From PALSA-612 sp963711315 (lineage in GTDB: Bacteria; Actinomycetota; Thermoleophilia; Gaiellales; Gaiellaceae), in the NCBI GenBank assembly GCA_963711315.1, contig CAVQDQ010000005.1, positions 62,001 to 126,000 of the forward strand: a DNA stretch of 64,000 bases. The letters run 5' to 3'. This document shows, one piece after another, positions 9,311 to 18,305 of this stretch (the stretch's first letter is position 1; each line of letters opens with the position of its first letter). The translations under genes and the position numbers were made by a program. Below the pieces are notes generated by a model that had not been told where the DNA came from, made no database searches, and saw only the letters and a list, made by a program, of their open reading frames with translations.

Positions 9311-10481
9311 ATGAGTGAGCGGTTCCACGACGACGACATCGAGTTCGACTTCTTCGAGGACGTCGACACGAGCGAGCAGTCGCCGCCCGACTGGTTGCAC
9401 GAGGAGGAGAAGCGGCCGCAGGAGCAACCGCGGGCTCCTAGACGTCAGACGGGCGGCGGCGGTGGCACCGGGCTGAGCCCTCGCGGCCGGCTGATCGCGC
9501 TCATCGGGGGCGCGGTCGTGCTGGCCATCCTGCTCGTCTTCGGCATCCTCAGCTGCACTGGTGGGGGCAAGAAGAGCAGGTACCAGAACTACATGACCGA
9601 CATGACCGCCGTCGCCACCCGCTCCGACAAGATCGGTCGTGATCTCGACGCGGCGCTGACGACACCGGGCGTCAAGCCCAACCAGCTGGCAACGACTCTG
9701 GACGGCCTGGCGGATCTCCAGCAGCAGCAGCTGAGCGAAGCCGAGGCCGTCAAGGAGCCCGGCGCCCTGAACAACGAGAACGCGGCAGCGCTCCAGGCGT
9801 TGGGCTTCCGCGATCACGGGCATGCGGCGGCTCGCGGACGTGTTCCGCGCCACGGCCGGGTCCGACGACGCGTCCGGTGCGTCGCTGCAGCTGGCTGCGC
9901 AGGCGAACCGGCTCGTGGCGAGCGATGTCATCTGGGCCGACCAGTTCCGCGCGGCTTCACTGGCCCAGATGCGCTCGGACGGCGTCTCCGGTGTCCCGGT
10001 TCCCGAGTCCGATTTCGTCCAGAACCCCGAGTTCGGAAGCCCCGGGTACTGGGCGCCCGTGTTCGAGCGCGTCAACGGCGCGGCCACCGACGGCGGCACC
10101 ACCACCGGAGGCCTACACGGCACGGGCATCGTGGAGACGAAGGCCCTGCCGAGCGAGGTGGTGCTCACGACTGACGCCGACAACATCGTCACCGCCGGCA
10201 CCGACCTCGCGTTCGCCGTGACGATCGAGGACACCGGTGACCATCAGGAAGTGCAGATCAAGGTCACGCTGACCATCGATCAGCAGCCGTCGCCGATAGT
10301 GGCCACGAAGACGGTCGACTCGATCAACCCCGGTGAGTCGAAGACGGTGACGTTCACCGACCTCGGTCAGGTCGCGTTCGCGACGAGGACGACGGTCAAG
10401 GTGGACGTGCAGCCCGTCGAGGGCGAGGCGAACGCCGACAATAACTCGGCCGAGTACCCGGTCATCTTCTCGCTCGGCTAG
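9311..10481 (+). CDS. Single-pass membrane protein with C-terminal CARDB-like domain (one frameshift)
   Basis: Unrecognised protein. An acidic cytoplasmic N-terminus is followed by one membrane helix (LIALIGGAVVLAILLVFGIL), a helical Gln-rich region, and a C-terminal beta-sandwich of the CARDB type (EVVLTTDADNIVTAGTDLAF ... NADNNSAEYPVIF). The frame breaks once: G9812 is one base too many. Without it the reading continues GFR-ITG-MRRLADVF into the downstream frame, which then runs cleanly to the stop. No other damage is visible, so a consensus error is as likely as a real mutation. A TACAGT -10-like box sits at 9279-9284. It probably forms an operon with the DUF4446 gene 11 bp downstream. Extracytoplasmic function unknown. 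Confidence 0.75.
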
Positions 10482-10492
10482 CCAAGCGGTCA

Positions 10493-10975
10493 GTGGGCTT
10501 CTCAACGGACGTTGCCGGATGGATCGCGGTCGGCGCCCTCGTCGTCGCGATCGTCACGCTGCTGCTGCTCCTGGGGGCGGTTCGCGACCTCCGCAAGCTG
10601 CGTGCTGCGCAGAGCGTCCTGTTGGGCGGAGCCAAGCGTGACCTCGCCGACTTCGCCGTTTCGCTGCAGACGCGCGTCGACGACCTCCACCGCGCGGTAG
10701 ACGAGGTAGCGGCGGCGATCGCACGCGTCGACCGGCGCGCCGACGTGACGCTCTCCCGAACCGCTGTCGTGCGCTACGACGCGTACGAGGGCGCCGGTGG
10801 ACGGCAGTCGGCCTCGGTGGCGTTCCTCGACTCGAGCCGCTCAGGCGTCATAGTGAGCGCGATCCAGGGCCGTGACTACGCCCGCGTGTACGTGAAGGAG
10901 CTCGACCAGGGCAAGGCTGTCATCGCCCTTTCACCGGAAGAGCAGGAAGCCGTCGAACGAGCGATGGCCTCCTAG
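10493..10975 (+). CDS. DUF4446 family membrane protein
   Basis: 160 residues, GTG start. A hydrophobic N-terminal helix (about 10-30) is followed by a coiled-coil-like segment (about 35-80) and the C-terminal DUF4446 signature: RYDAYEGAGGRQSASVAFLD, then GVIVSAIQGRDYARVYVKEL and LSPEEQEAVERAM. The family is widespread in Gram-positive bacteria and has no established biochemical role. It follows the CARDB-like membrane protein in the same direction with an 11-bp gap, so both may be one transcription unit that ends at the strong hairpin just downstream. Confidence 0.88.
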   Translation: MGFSTDVAGWIAVGALVVAIVTLLLLLGAVRDLRKLRAAQSVLLGGAKRDLADFAVSLQTRVDDLHRAVDEVAAAIARVDRRADVTLSRTAVVRYDAYEGAGGRQSASVAFLDSSRSGVIVSAIQGRDYARVYVKELDQGKAVIALSPEEQEAVERAMAS

Positions 10976-10986
10976 CGTCCCTGGGC

Positions 10987-11026
10987 GGTCATCCTTCCGG
11001 CCGGCGGAGCCGGCCTCCGGATGACC
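10987..11026 (+). terminator. Strong hairpin downstream of the DUF4446 gene
   Basis: An outer 8-bp stem GGTCATCC/GGATGACC (10987-10994 with 11019-11026) encloses a 7-bp GGCCGGC/GCCGGCC stem with a GGA loop. It begins 12 bp after the stop codon. There is no T-tract on either side, so it is a GC-rich stem-loop of uncertain termination strength rather than a canonical intrinsic terminator. Confidence 0.5.
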
Positions 11027-11154
11027 TGACGCCGCTGGCGGCAGGATCCGGCGCTCGCGACGCTTGGCCGTATTCCAATACTGTCCTGCGCGTCGCTCGC
11101 TTGGCTCCTTTGCCAGCGACGCCCCAGGAACGCTAGGAGTCTGATGTCTCTGGA

Positions 11155-11160
11155 TACAGT
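11155..11160 (+). promoter_or_regulatory. -10 box for a leaderless HNH transcript
   Basis: TACAGT ends exactly six bases before the GTG at 11167, placing the predicted transcription start on the start codon. No convincing -35 is visible. The same spacing recurs at several other genes in this window. Confidence 0.5.
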
Positions 11161-11166
11161 TCCGGC

Positions 11167-11688
11167 GTGGTGCAGCAGGTACTCGTCCTCAATGCCAGCT
11201 ACGAGCCCCTGAACGTCTGTTCCGTCAGGCGGGCTCACGTGCTCGTGCACAAGCAAAAGGCCGAGCTCGTGGAGGTCCTGGACCGTCCGCTGCGGTCGGC
11301 GGAAGCAACATTCGCCTGGCCGCACGTCGTTCGGCTGCGGACGTACGTGCGGGTGCCCCGAGCGGCGCAGCGCCGCATCTCGCGCCGCGCGCTCTTCGCC
11401 CGTGATGGCTGGGAGTGCGTCTATTGCGGCACGACCGGCGTCCGCATGACGCTCGACCACGTGGTGCCGCGGAGCCGGGGCGGCGACTCCGTCTGGGAGA
11501 ACGTGGTCACATCCTGCGCGCCGTGCAATCTCCGCAAGGGCGACCGGCTACCCGAGGAAGTGGCGATGGTGCTGCCCAAGCCTCCCCGTCCGCCCACTCC
11601 CGCGCTCTTCATCAGGCTCCACACGCCGCGCATTCCCACCGGCTGGCGGCCGTACCTCGAGCCGCGCGCTGCGGCGGCCGTCGCGTGA
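11167..11688 (+). CDS. HNH endonuclease family protein
   Basis: 173 residues, GTG start. The N-terminal half (VLNASYEPLNVCSVRRAHVL) is characteristic of a widespread actinobacterial HNH group. The nuclease core has two CxxC zinc knuckles framing the HNH motif: CVYCG, LDHVVPRSRGG with the catalytic His, the Asn of WENVVTSC, and CAPCNLRKG. It is a probable metal-dependent DNase in the cytosol; the substrate is unknown, and housekeeping or repair roles are only suggested. No restriction, toxin or phage gene is adjacent, so nothing ties it to defence. The start is supported by the -10 box six bases upstream. Confidence 0.9.
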   Translation: MVQQVLVLNASYEPLNVCSVRRAHVLVHKQKAELVEVLDRPLRSAEATFAWPHVVRLRTYVRVPRAAQRRISRRALFARDGWECVYCGTTGVRMTLDHVVPRSRGGDSVWENVVTSCAPCNLRKGDRLPEEVAMVLPKPPRPPTPALFIRLHTPRIPTGWRPYLEPRAAAAVA

Positions 11689-11746
11689 CACGCGCGCGTC
11701 CCGGTGACGTAGGACACGCACATCCGTGATCACGAGGAGGCAGAAC

Positions 11747-12466
11747 ATGAGATTCAGCCGAATGGGAGCGTTGGCGCTCGGGTTAGCGGCGGCGCTGACG
11801 GTCGTCGTCGTAGGCGGCGCGGCCGGCGCCGCCGACGAGACGTCGGCCGCCAGGGCCGTGTCACCACGGTCGATCACCGTCACCGGCTCGGGAGCAGCGC
11901 TCTCCGTGCCGAACCGCGCCGCCTTCTCCTTCGGCGTGACGACGCAGGCCAAGTCCGCCTCGGCCGCGCTCAACGGCAACAACTCCGAGATGCGGAAGGT
12001 GATCGATGCGATCAAGCGCGCCGGTGTCGCGGCCAGAGACGTCCAGACGTCGAGCGTGTCGCTGTCGCCGCGCTACTCCCAGAACGGCGAGGACATCGTC
12101 GGCTACTCGGCGTCCAACACCGTCGATGCCACGATCAGGAGCATCTCGCGCTCGGGGGCCGTCATCGACGCAGCCGTGGGCGCGGGCGCCAACCAGGTCT
12201 ACGGGCCGTCGTTCACGCGTTCCGACGAGACGGTGCTCTACCGGCGGGCGCTGGCAGCGGCCGTCGCGAACGCGCGCGGCAAGGCGCAGACGCTTGCCGG
12301 TGCGAGCAAGGTGCGGCTCGGCGCCGTGCGTTCGATCGTCGAGTCCTCCGCCGGCCCGATTCCGATCGCCGAAAAGGCGGCGGCGGCCCCGGATGTCGGC
12401 ACGCCCATCGAGCCGGGTACGCAGCGGATCGAGGCGTCGGTGACCGTCGAGTTTGCTCTTCGCTAG
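11747..12466 (+). CDS. Secreted SIMPL (DUF541) domain protein
   Basis: 239 residues. A signal peptide (hydrophobic stretch ALALGLAAALTVVVVGGAAG) is followed by the SIMPL domain: SITVTGSGAALSVPNRAAFS, SGVSLSPRY-like strands and a C-terminal IEASVTVEFALR. Homologues are periplasmic or surface proteins of unclear function. I chose the ATG at 11747 rather than the in-frame ATG at 11726 because GAGGAGG (11734-11740) gives a proper ribosome binding site. Its TAG stop is shared with the trpA stop on the opposite strand through the tetramer CTAG (12463-12466). Confidence 0.88.
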   Translation: MRFSRMGALALGLAAALTVVVVGGAAGAADETSAARAVSPRSITVTGSGAALSVPNRAAFSFGVTTQAKSASAALNGNNSEMRKVIDAIKRAGVAARDVQTSSVSLSPRYSQNGEDIVGYSASNTVDATIRSISRSGAVIDAAVGAGANQVYGPSFTRSDETVLYRRALAAAVANARGKAQTLAGASKVRLGAVRSIVESSAGPIPIAEKAAAAPDVGTPIEPGTQRIEASVTVEFALR

Positions 12467-13161
12467 ACGGCGTCCAGCGCCTCGCGGAGCGACTTCACGT
12501 ACTCGAGGAGGGCCTCCGGGCCCTCCTCTGCCATCTCGACGGCGCGCGAGCCGACGACGACTCCGTCGGCAATCCGGGCGGCTGCTCCAGCGTGTTCGGG
12601 AGTGGAGATGCCGAAGCCGAGATAGAGCGGGACTTGCGCGCTGCTGCGCGCCCGCCGGACGAGGTCATCGGCCTCGAGGGACAGCGAGTCACGTGCGCCC
12701 GTAGTCCCGGTCACGCTGACGAGGTACAGCCAGCCGTCCGTCAGTTCCGCCGCCAATTCGAGCCGTTCGTCCGTGGACGTCGGCGCCACCAGCTGGATCC
12801 GGCGCAGCTCAGGGTGTGACTCCACCGGCAGGTCGGCGACGATCAGGCTGGAGGCGCCCGCAGCCTGCGCGTCCTCCGCAAAGCGCTCGTAGCCGTACGC
12901 CTCGAGCAGCGACGCGTAGGTCATCGGCACGACCGGCGTCTCGATGCGCTCGCGAACGGCAGCCAGGCAGTCGAGGCATGCCGTCGTCCTCATCCCGTCC
13001 GCGAGGGCCCGCTCCGCCGCCCGCCGGATGACGGGACCGTCGGCGAGCGGATCCGAGAAGGGAAAGCCGATCTCGACCACGTCGGCGCCTCCCTGCACGG
13101 CAGCCTCGGCGAGAGCCGGAGTCTCCCGTCCGGCCATGAGGTAGACGACGAGCGTCTTCAC
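12463..13161 (-). CDS. trpA: Tryptophan synthase alpha chain
   Basis: Cleaves indole-3-glycerol phosphate and passes indole to TrpB. It has 232 residues, shorter than the usual 250-270: it starts VKTLVVYLMAGRETPALAEA and so lacks the N-terminal helix found in most TrpA. The barrel is otherwise intact, with the catalytic Glu in VVEIGFPFSDPLADGPVI, the catalytic Asp region SSLIVADLPVES, and the phosphate loop GFGISTPEHA. The GTG at 13161 overlaps the trpB stop (GTGA). It is the last gene of the trp operon. The short N-terminus could alter alpha/beta coupling. Confidence 0.95.
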   Translation of the reverse strand: MKTLVVYLMAGRETPALAEAAVQGGADVVEIGFPFSDPLADGPVIRRAAERALADGMRTTACLDCLAAVRERIETPVVPMTYASLLEAYGYERFAEDAQAAGASSLIVADLPVESHPELRRIQLVAPTSTDERLELAAELTDGWLYLVSVTGTTGARDSLSLEADDLVRRARSSAQVPLYLGFGISTPEHAGAAARIADGVVVGSRAVEMAEEGPEALLEYVKSLREALDAV

Positions 13162-14291
13162 CCGCGGGCGAGGACCTGGTCGAGGTCCTTGTCGCCGCGG
13201 CCGGAAAGGCCGACCAGAATCGCATCCGCGCCGAGGTCGGCGACACGTGCGAGCGCATGAGCCGGCTCCAGTGCGGGGATGATCCCCTCCGTTTTCGCGA
13301 GGCGGCGGAAAGCGTCGAGCGCCTCCTCGTCCGTCGCAGTCACGTACTGCGCGCGACCGGAATCGCGGAGGAGCGCGTGCTCCGGGCCGACGCCGGGGTA
13401 GTCGAGCCCCGCAGAGATCGAATGCGCGTCCTCGATCTGGCCGTCGGCGTCGGCGAGCAGGGCCGAGCGGGCTCCGTGCAGGACTCCCGCGCGGCCGGCG
13501 ACGAGGCTTGCCGCTCCCGCCGCCTCCACGCCCACGAGCCGCACGTCGGGGTCGTCGACGAAGCCGGCAAAGAGGCCGATCGCGTTCGAGCCGCCGCCCA
13601 CACAGGCGACGACCGCGTCCGGCAGCTGCCCCTCGGCGGCGAGAAACTGCTCGCGCGCCTCGCGCCCGATGACTGCCTGCAGCTCCCGGACAATGGTCGG
13701 ATACGGGTGCGGGCCGACGCACGAGCCGATCAGGTAGTGGGTCGTTCGCACGTTCGTGATCCAGTCGCGGATCGCCTCGCTCGTCGCCTCCTTCAACGTG
13801 CGTGTGCCGAAGTCGACAGGACGCACCGTCGCGCCCAGCAGGCCCATTCGCTCGACATTGGGACGCTGGCGCCGCATGTCCTCCTCGCCCATGTAGACGA
13901 CGCATTCGAGGCCGAACCGAGCGCACACAGTCGCGGCCGCCACGCCGTGCTGGCCGGCTCCGGTCTCGGCCACGATGCGCGGCTTGCCGAGACGGCGCGC
14001 GAGCACGGCCTGCCCCAGCGCGTTGTTGAGCTTGTGCGCCCCGGTGTGCAGGAGGTCTTCGCGCTTCAGATACAGGCGCGTGCCCGGCAGGAAGCGCTCG
14101 GCGAGTGTCAGCGGCGTCGGCCGCCCCGCGTACTCCCGTCCGAGCGCAGCGAGCTCGGCCGCGAAGGAAGGGTCGGTCGATGCGTCGTGCCAGCCGGCCT
14201 CCAGCTCGTCGAGCGCCGGGACGAGCGTCTCCGGGACGAACCTCCCGCCGTACTCGCCGAACCAGCCGTTGCTTGTCGTCTCCTGGGTCAT
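13158..14291 (-). CDS. trpB: Tryptophan synthase beta chain
   Basis: PLP enzyme that condenses indole and serine to tryptophan. It has 377 residues. The PLP lysine lies in LLHTGAHKLNNALGQAVLAR, the substrate loop is ETGAGQHGVAAA, and the phosphate loop is CVGGGSNAIGLFAG. This is the canonical TrpB1 type (NGWFGEYGGRFVPETLVPAL near the N-terminus). The frame is open 30 codons further upstream, but the ATG at 14291 gives the family-typical length and an ATGA overlap with the trpCF stop. Confidence 0.97.
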   Translation of the reverse strand: MTQETTSNGWFGEYGGRFVPETLVPALDELEAGWHDASTDPSFAAELAALGREYAGRPTPLTLAERFLPGTRLYLKREDLLHTGAHKLNNALGQAVLARRLGKPRIVAETGAGQHGVAAATVCARFGLECVVYMGEEDMRRQRPNVERMGLLGATVRPVDFGTRTLKEATSEAIRDWITNVRTTHYLIGSCVGPHPYPTIVRELQAVIGREAREQFLAAEGQLPDAVVACVGGGSNAIGLFAGFVDDPDVRLVGVEAAGAASLVAGRAGVLHGARSALLADADGQIEDAHSISAGLDYPGVGPEHALLRDSGRAQYVTATDEEALDAFRRLAKTEGIIPALEPAHALARVADLGADAILVGLSGRGDKDLDQVLARG

Positions 14292-15448
14292 GTTCGCGCT
14301 GCATGCACGAACGCACGCACGCGCTCGTGGTCCTTGATCCCCGGCGCCGACTCGAGGCTGGAGCTCGCGTCCACCGCCCACGGCCGGATGGCAGCAATCG
14401 TCTCGGCGACGTTCTCCGGGCTCAATCCCCCTGCCAGCATCAGCCTCCCCTCTACAGCCCGCGCTCGATCGAGGTGAGTGGGATCATTGTCGGCCCACGG
14501 CAGGTCGATCACCGTCGCGACGGGAACACCGGCCCGCAGCAACACCGCGTCGCGACCTCGGACTCTGCCCTCCTCGCGCTCGTACAGCTGGACGAGGTCG
14601 GCGCCGTTGTCTTCCGCCTCTCCGACCAGCACAGCGACAGAGAGCGCGCTGTCGCCGACGTCGAGCACCCCCTCGGCCACCCGCGGGCTCTCCCGCGTGA
14701 GGATGAACCCACACAGGTCAGCGCCTGCCGCGACAGCCGCGTCGACGTCATCCTGACGCGTGAGCCCGCAGACCTTCACCAGTGGTCGCGAAAGGAGCAA
14801 CGCGAGTTCCGCGCCGGGATCGGAGGCGCGCATGAGCGCGGCGCCCACGAGGATCGCGTCGGCGCCGGCGAGCTCGGCCTGCACGGCATGGATGCGCATC
14901 TCTACGCCGCTCTCGGCGACGATCGTCCGGTCGCGCGGGGCAGCGGCTACGAGCTCTAGCTGCGCGCGCCTGTCGATGCTGAACGTCGCCAGGTCGCGGG
15001 CGTTGATGCCTATCGGGTCCGCGTCGAGCGCGACCGCGCGGGCAAGCTCTTCGCTGTCGTGCGCCTCCACGAGCACGTCCATCCCCAGGTCGTGCGCACG
15101 CGCCTGCAGCCGGGTTGCGGTCTCGTCGTCGAGGTCGCGCAGCAGCAGCAGGACTGCATCGGCGCCCGCCGCGCGGAGAGCAACCAGATCGTCCTCTGTC
15201 GAGAAGAACCCCTTGGCGAGCAGAGGCAGACCGGCAGCCGCACGTGCGACTCGCAGGTCGGAGATCCTGCCGCCGAAGCGCTCGTCGACGAGCACTGACA
15301 CGGCGGCTGCGCCGGTGCGCTCGAACGACACGGCCAGCTTCCCGGGGTCGGCGTCGAGCCGAAGGTCGCCCGCGGAGGGCGATCGCCGCTTGATCTCTGC
15401 GATCGCGGCGAGCCCGTTCTGCGCCAGTGCGTCCAGCAGCCGTCCCAT
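14288..15448 (-). CDS. trpCF: Bifunctional indole-3-glycerol phosphate synthase / phosphoribosylanthranilate isomerase
   Basis: Two consecutive steps of Trp synthesis on one 386-residue chain. TrpC barrel (about 1-219): IAEIKRRSPSAGDL with the catalytic Lys, PLLAKGFF, VLVEAHDSEEL, GINARDLATF and VAESGV. TrpF barrel (about 222-386): VKVCGLTRQDDVDAAVAAGA with the catalytic Cys, then LMLAGGLSPENV and AVDASSSLES; the usual GVDVSSGVE is diverged here to AVDASSSLE, while the catalytic Asp is retained. Fusion order C-F is the same as in enterobacteria. Stop and start couple to its neighbours on both sides (ATGA downstream, TGATG upstream). Confidence 0.94.
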   Translation of the reverse strand: MGRLLDALAQNGLAAIAEIKRRSPSAGDLRLDADPGKLAVSFERTGAAAVSVLVDERFGGRISDLRVARAAAGLPLLAKGFFSTEDDLVALRAAGADAVLLLLRDLDDETATRLQARAHDLGMDVLVEAHDSEELARAVALDADPIGINARDLATFSIDRRAQLELVAAAPRDRTIVAESGVEMRIHAVQAELAGADAILVGAALMRASDPGAELALLLSRPLVKVCGLTRQDDVDAAVAAGADLCGFILTRESPRVAEGVLDVGDSALSVAVLVGEAEDNGADLVQLYEREEGRVRGRDAVLLRAGVPVATVIDLPWADNDPTHLDRARAVEGRLMLAGGLSPENVAETIAAIRPWAVDASSSLESAPGIKDHERVRAFVHAART

Positions 15449-16470
15449 CAGCGGGCCACCTCGGCGCGCGAGAATGCGACCAGGTCATCGAGTCGCCCCG
15501 CGGCGGCCCCCGAGTCGACTGCAGCCGTGGCCAGCGCCAGCCCCTCGCCGAGGTCGCCGGCATGACCGGCGGCGGCGACCGCTCCCGCCGCGTTCAGCAG
15601 CACCGCGTCGCGGTGCGGGCCGGCTTCGCCCCGTAGCACGTCTCTGATCGCCGTCGCATTGTCCTCCGGCGTCCCGCCGCGGAGGTCGCCCGGTGCGCAG
15701 CGGGCGATGCCCAGGTCGAGCGGGTCGATCGTCCGCGAGCGGACGGTACCGTCTTCCACTTCGCAGACGAGGTTCGGCCCGGCCGGCGACAGCTCGTCGA
15801 TGCCGCCCGCGCCGTGTACGACGAAGGCACGAGCCGTTCCCAGCCGGCTGAGCACCTCCGCGATCACCGGCGCCAGCTCGGCAGAGTAGACGCCGACGAT
15901 CTGTGCGCGGGCGGCGGCCGGATTCGTGAGCGGGCCGAGCACGTTGAAGACCGTCCGCACGCCGAGCTCACGTCGTACTGGGGCGGCATGGCGGAAGCCG
16001 GGATGGTGAGCGGGTGCGAAAATGAAGCCGAAGCCGAGCTCGTCGATCGACCGCGCGATGCGCTCCGGCTCCAGCTCGAGGTCGAAGCCGAGAGCCTCCA
16101 GCACGTCCGCCGAGCCGGAGGCTGACGAGACTGCACGGTTGCCGTGCTTCGCGACAGCTGCTCCTGCGGCGGCTGCGACGAGCGCCGCCGCAGTGGAGAT
16201 GTTGAGCGTCCGTGCGCCGTCGCCGCCGGTTCCGGCCGTATCCACGAGGTCGGGGCGTGCCGGCGTGACGGGGATCACGTGCGCGCGCATGGCCTCTGCG
16301 CAGCCGGCGATCTCGTCTGCGGTCTCGCCCTTGGCGCTCAGGGCGACGAGGAAGCCCGCCGTCTGGGCCTGCGTCGCCTCGCCGGACATGATCTCGTCCA
16401 TCGCGGACTTCGCGGCCGACGAGTCGAGATCGCGCCCGGCCAGCAGCTGCGCGATTGCGTCCCTGATCAC
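15448..16470 (-). CDS. trpD: Anthranilate phosphoribosyltransferase
   Basis: Transfers phosphoribosyl from PRPP to anthranilate. It has 340 residues, the normal length. Diagnostic motifs are DTAGTGGDGARTLNISTAAA (PRPP/metal loop), VAKHGNRAVSSASGSADVLE and the anthranilate-site segment FAPAHHPGFRHAAPVRRELG. It overlaps trpG by ATGA at 16467-16470 and trpCF by one base (TGATG). It is a free-standing enzyme, not fused to TrpG. Confidence 0.96.
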   Translation of the reverse strand: MIRDAIAQLLAGRDLDSSAAKSAMDEIMSGEATQAQTAGFLVALSAKGETADEIAGCAEAMRAHVIPVTPARPDLVDTAGTGGDGARTLNISTAAALVAAAAGAAVAKHGNRAVSSASGSADVLEALGFDLELEPERIARSIDELGFGFIFAPAHHPGFRHAAPVRRELGVRTVFNVLGPLTNPAAARAQIVGVYSAELAPVIAEVLSRLGTARAFVVHGAGGIDELSPAGPNLVCEVEDGTVRSRTIDPLDLGIARCAPGDLRGGTPEDNATAIRDVLRGEAGPHRDAVLLNAAGAVAAAGHAGDLGEGLALATAAVDSGAAAGRLDDLVAFSRAEVAR

Positions 16471-17036
16471 CGCGAGCCCTCGAGAAAGTTTCGCAGCAGG
16501 TCGCGGCCGAGCGGCAGCGTGAGCACGGATTCGGGGTGGAACTGCACGCCGTCGACTGGCAGCGCGCGATGGCGGACGCCCATCACCTCGCCGTCATCCG
16601 CACGCGCCGACACCTCGAGCTCGTCGGGGATGCGCGCCGCTGCCAGCGAGTGGTAGCGGCCGGCGCTGAAGCTCTGCGGCAGGCCGGTGAAGATCCCTCG
16701 GCCGTCGTGCTCGATCTCCGACGCCTTCCCGTGCAGCAGCCGCTTTGCTTGTGAGATCTCACCGCCGAAGGCCTCGACGATCGCCTGGTGGCCGAGGCAG
16801 ACGCCGAGCGTCGGCGTCGTGGGGGCAAGGCGCCGAACGATGTCGAGCGTGGCGCCCGATTCCTCGGGCCTGCCCGGCCCTGGTGAGACCACGAAGTGCG
16901 TGGGAGCGAGTTCCGCCGCCCCGTCGGCATCGATTTCGTCGTTGCGTCGCACGACGACCTCGCCGCCGAGCTCCTCCAGCAGGTGCGCGAGGTTATAGGT
17001 AAATGAGTCGTAGTTGTCGACGAGCAGGATCTTCAT
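16467..17036 (-). CDS. trpG: Anthranilate synthase component II (glutamine amidotransferase)
   Basis: Supplies ammonia from glutamine to TrpE; the same family also serves as PabA. It has 189 residues and starts MKILLVDNYDSFTYNLAHLL. The class I triad is complete: Cys in LGVCLGHQAI, His and Glu in QFHPESVL. The ATG at 17036 overlaps the trpE stop (ATGA); longer in-frame readings upstream would run into trpE and are not credible. Operon position makes TrpG the primary role; shared use in folate synthesis is possible. Confidence 0.95.
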   Translation of the reverse strand: MKILLVDNYDSFTYNLAHLLEELGGEVVVRRNDEIDADGAAELAPTHFVVSPGPGRPEESGATLDIVRRLAPTTPTLGVCLGHQAIVEAFGGEISQAKRLLHGKASEIEHDGRGIFTGLPQSFSAGRYHSLAAARIPDELEVSARADDGEVMGVRHRALPVDGVQFHPESVLTLPLGRDLLRNFLEGSR

Positions 17037-18262
17037 CGCGCCGCCTCCGCCAGGTTGAGGGCCGTCTCGAGCGCGGCAAGCTTGCGCAGGCACTCGTCGT
17101 GCTCGGCCTGGGGGCTGGAGTCGGCCACGATCCCAGCCCCAGCCTGGAGGTACGCCACGCCGTCACGGAGCACGATCGTGCGGATCGCGATGCACGTGTC
17201 GAGCGAACCATCCGGCAGGCGATAGCCGACCGCGCCGGCGTACGGACCCCGTCGGTACCCCTCGAGCTCGGAGATGATCTGCATCGCCCGCACCTTGGGA
17301 GCACCGGACACCGTTCCCGCCGGGAAGCACGCGCGGAGCAGGTCGAACGGCGCCACGCCGTTCTGGAGCGTTCCGGCGACCTCGGAGACCAGGTGTGTGA
17401 CATGGGAGAAGCGCTCCGCCTCGAGGAAGCGCTCCACCTTCACCGACCCCGCCTCGCACACGCGGGAAAGGTCGTTGCGGCCGAGGTCGACGAGCATCAC
17501 GTGCTCGGCACGGTCCTTCTCCGAAGCGAGCAGCTTCTCGACGTCGCCGGGGCCTCGGCGCACGGTGCCCGCGATCGGGTTGACGCTGGCGCGCCGGCCG
17601 TCGAGCTTCACGAGCGTCTCGGGGGACGAGCCGACGAGTGAGATGTCGCCGAGGTCGAGCAGGAAGTTGTACGGGGACGGGTTGATCCTGCGCAGCGTTC
17701 GGTAGACGGCGATTGCTCCGGCCGCCGTCGGCCGCTCCGCGCGCTGCGATAGGACGATCTGGAACGCATCTCCGGCGCGAATGTGGTCGATCGCGCGGCG
17801 CACGCCTCGCTCGTAGTCGAGGCGGGAGGGGAAGCGGCGCATGTGGCCCTTGCCCCCGTCGATACCGGGCAGCCCGGGACGCGGCCCCTCCAGCAAGGCG
17901 GTGGTGGCGTCCGGGTCTCCCCAGAGCACCTCGGCGAAGCCGTGCGCGTGGTCGAAGCGGACGAGCGTGTCGGCGACGACGAACCGGCTCTCCGGCGCGG
18001 CTGGGCCGGCTGCCGGCAGCGGCACGGTCGGCTCGAGCGTGGTCGCGTGGTCGTAGGCGAGATAGCCGACGACCGGCTCCGGTCGCGACTCCGCCTCGTC
18101 GAACGAGACGAGCTCGGTGCCGCAGCCGACGAACGAGTGGCGGCCCAGCCGGCCGTGCTCGACCGACTCGAGCAGGAACGCTGCTCCGCCCTGCTCGCGC
18201 AGCCGCAGGTACGCCCCGAGTGGGGTGACGAGATCGGTGGGAATGACGGTGGTCGAGTTCAT
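17033..18262 (-). CDS. trpE: Anthranilate synthase component I
   Basis: First committed enzyme of Trp synthesis, chorismate to anthranilate with TrpG. It has 409 residues, somewhat shorter than many TrpE. The N-terminal LLES motif (about 30-33), part of the Trp feedback site in the family, is present in AAFLLESVEHG. The chorismate-binding domain shows the signatures NPSPYNFLLD, GSSPETLVK, NPIAGTVRRG, DLGRNDLSRVCE and GTVSGAPKVRAM. It is the first structural gene, 17 bp after the leader terminator, with GAGGAG as ribosome binding site just before ATG 18262. Confidence 0.95.
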   Translation of the reverse strand: MNSTTVIPTDLVTPLGAYLRLREQGGAAFLLESVEHGRLGRHSFVGCGTELVSFDEAESRPEPVVGYLAYDHATTLEPTVPLPAAGPAAPESRFVVADTLVRFDHAHGFAEVLWGDPDATTALLEGPRPGLPGIDGGKGHMRRFPSRLDYERGVRRAIDHIRAGDAFQIVLSQRAERPTAAGAIAVYRTLRRINPSPYNFLLDLGDISLVGSSPETLVKLDGRRASVNPIAGTVRRGPGDVEKLLASEKDRAEHVMLVDLGRNDLSRVCEAGSVKVERFLEAERFSHVTHLVSEVAGTLQNGVAPFDLLRACFPAGTVSGAPKVRAMQIISELEGYRRGPYAGAVGYRLPDGSLDTCIAIRTIVLRDGVAYLQAGAGIVADSSPQAEHDECLRKLAALETALNLAEAAR

Positions 18263-18278
18263 GAGCTCCTCGAGAACG

Positions 18279-18304
18279 AAAAAGACCTCCCGGCTGGAAG
18301 GTCT
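18279..18304 (-). terminator. trp leader intrinsic terminator (attenuator)
   Basis: On the minus strand AGACCTTCC (18304-18296) pairs with GGGAGGTCT (18291-18283) around the loop AGCC, 9 bp with one G-T pair, followed directly by TTTTT (18283-18279). It lies between the Trp-rich leader peptide and trpE, the expected position of an attenuator. The stem is short and GC-rich with a proper U-run. Confidence 0.85.
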
Positions 18305-18305
18305 C

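Noticed and set aside
11167..11688. HNH gene as part of a defence or restriction system
   Set aside because: No methyltransferase, helicase, toxin or phage gene is adjacent; this HNH group is a common stand-alone actinobacterial family.
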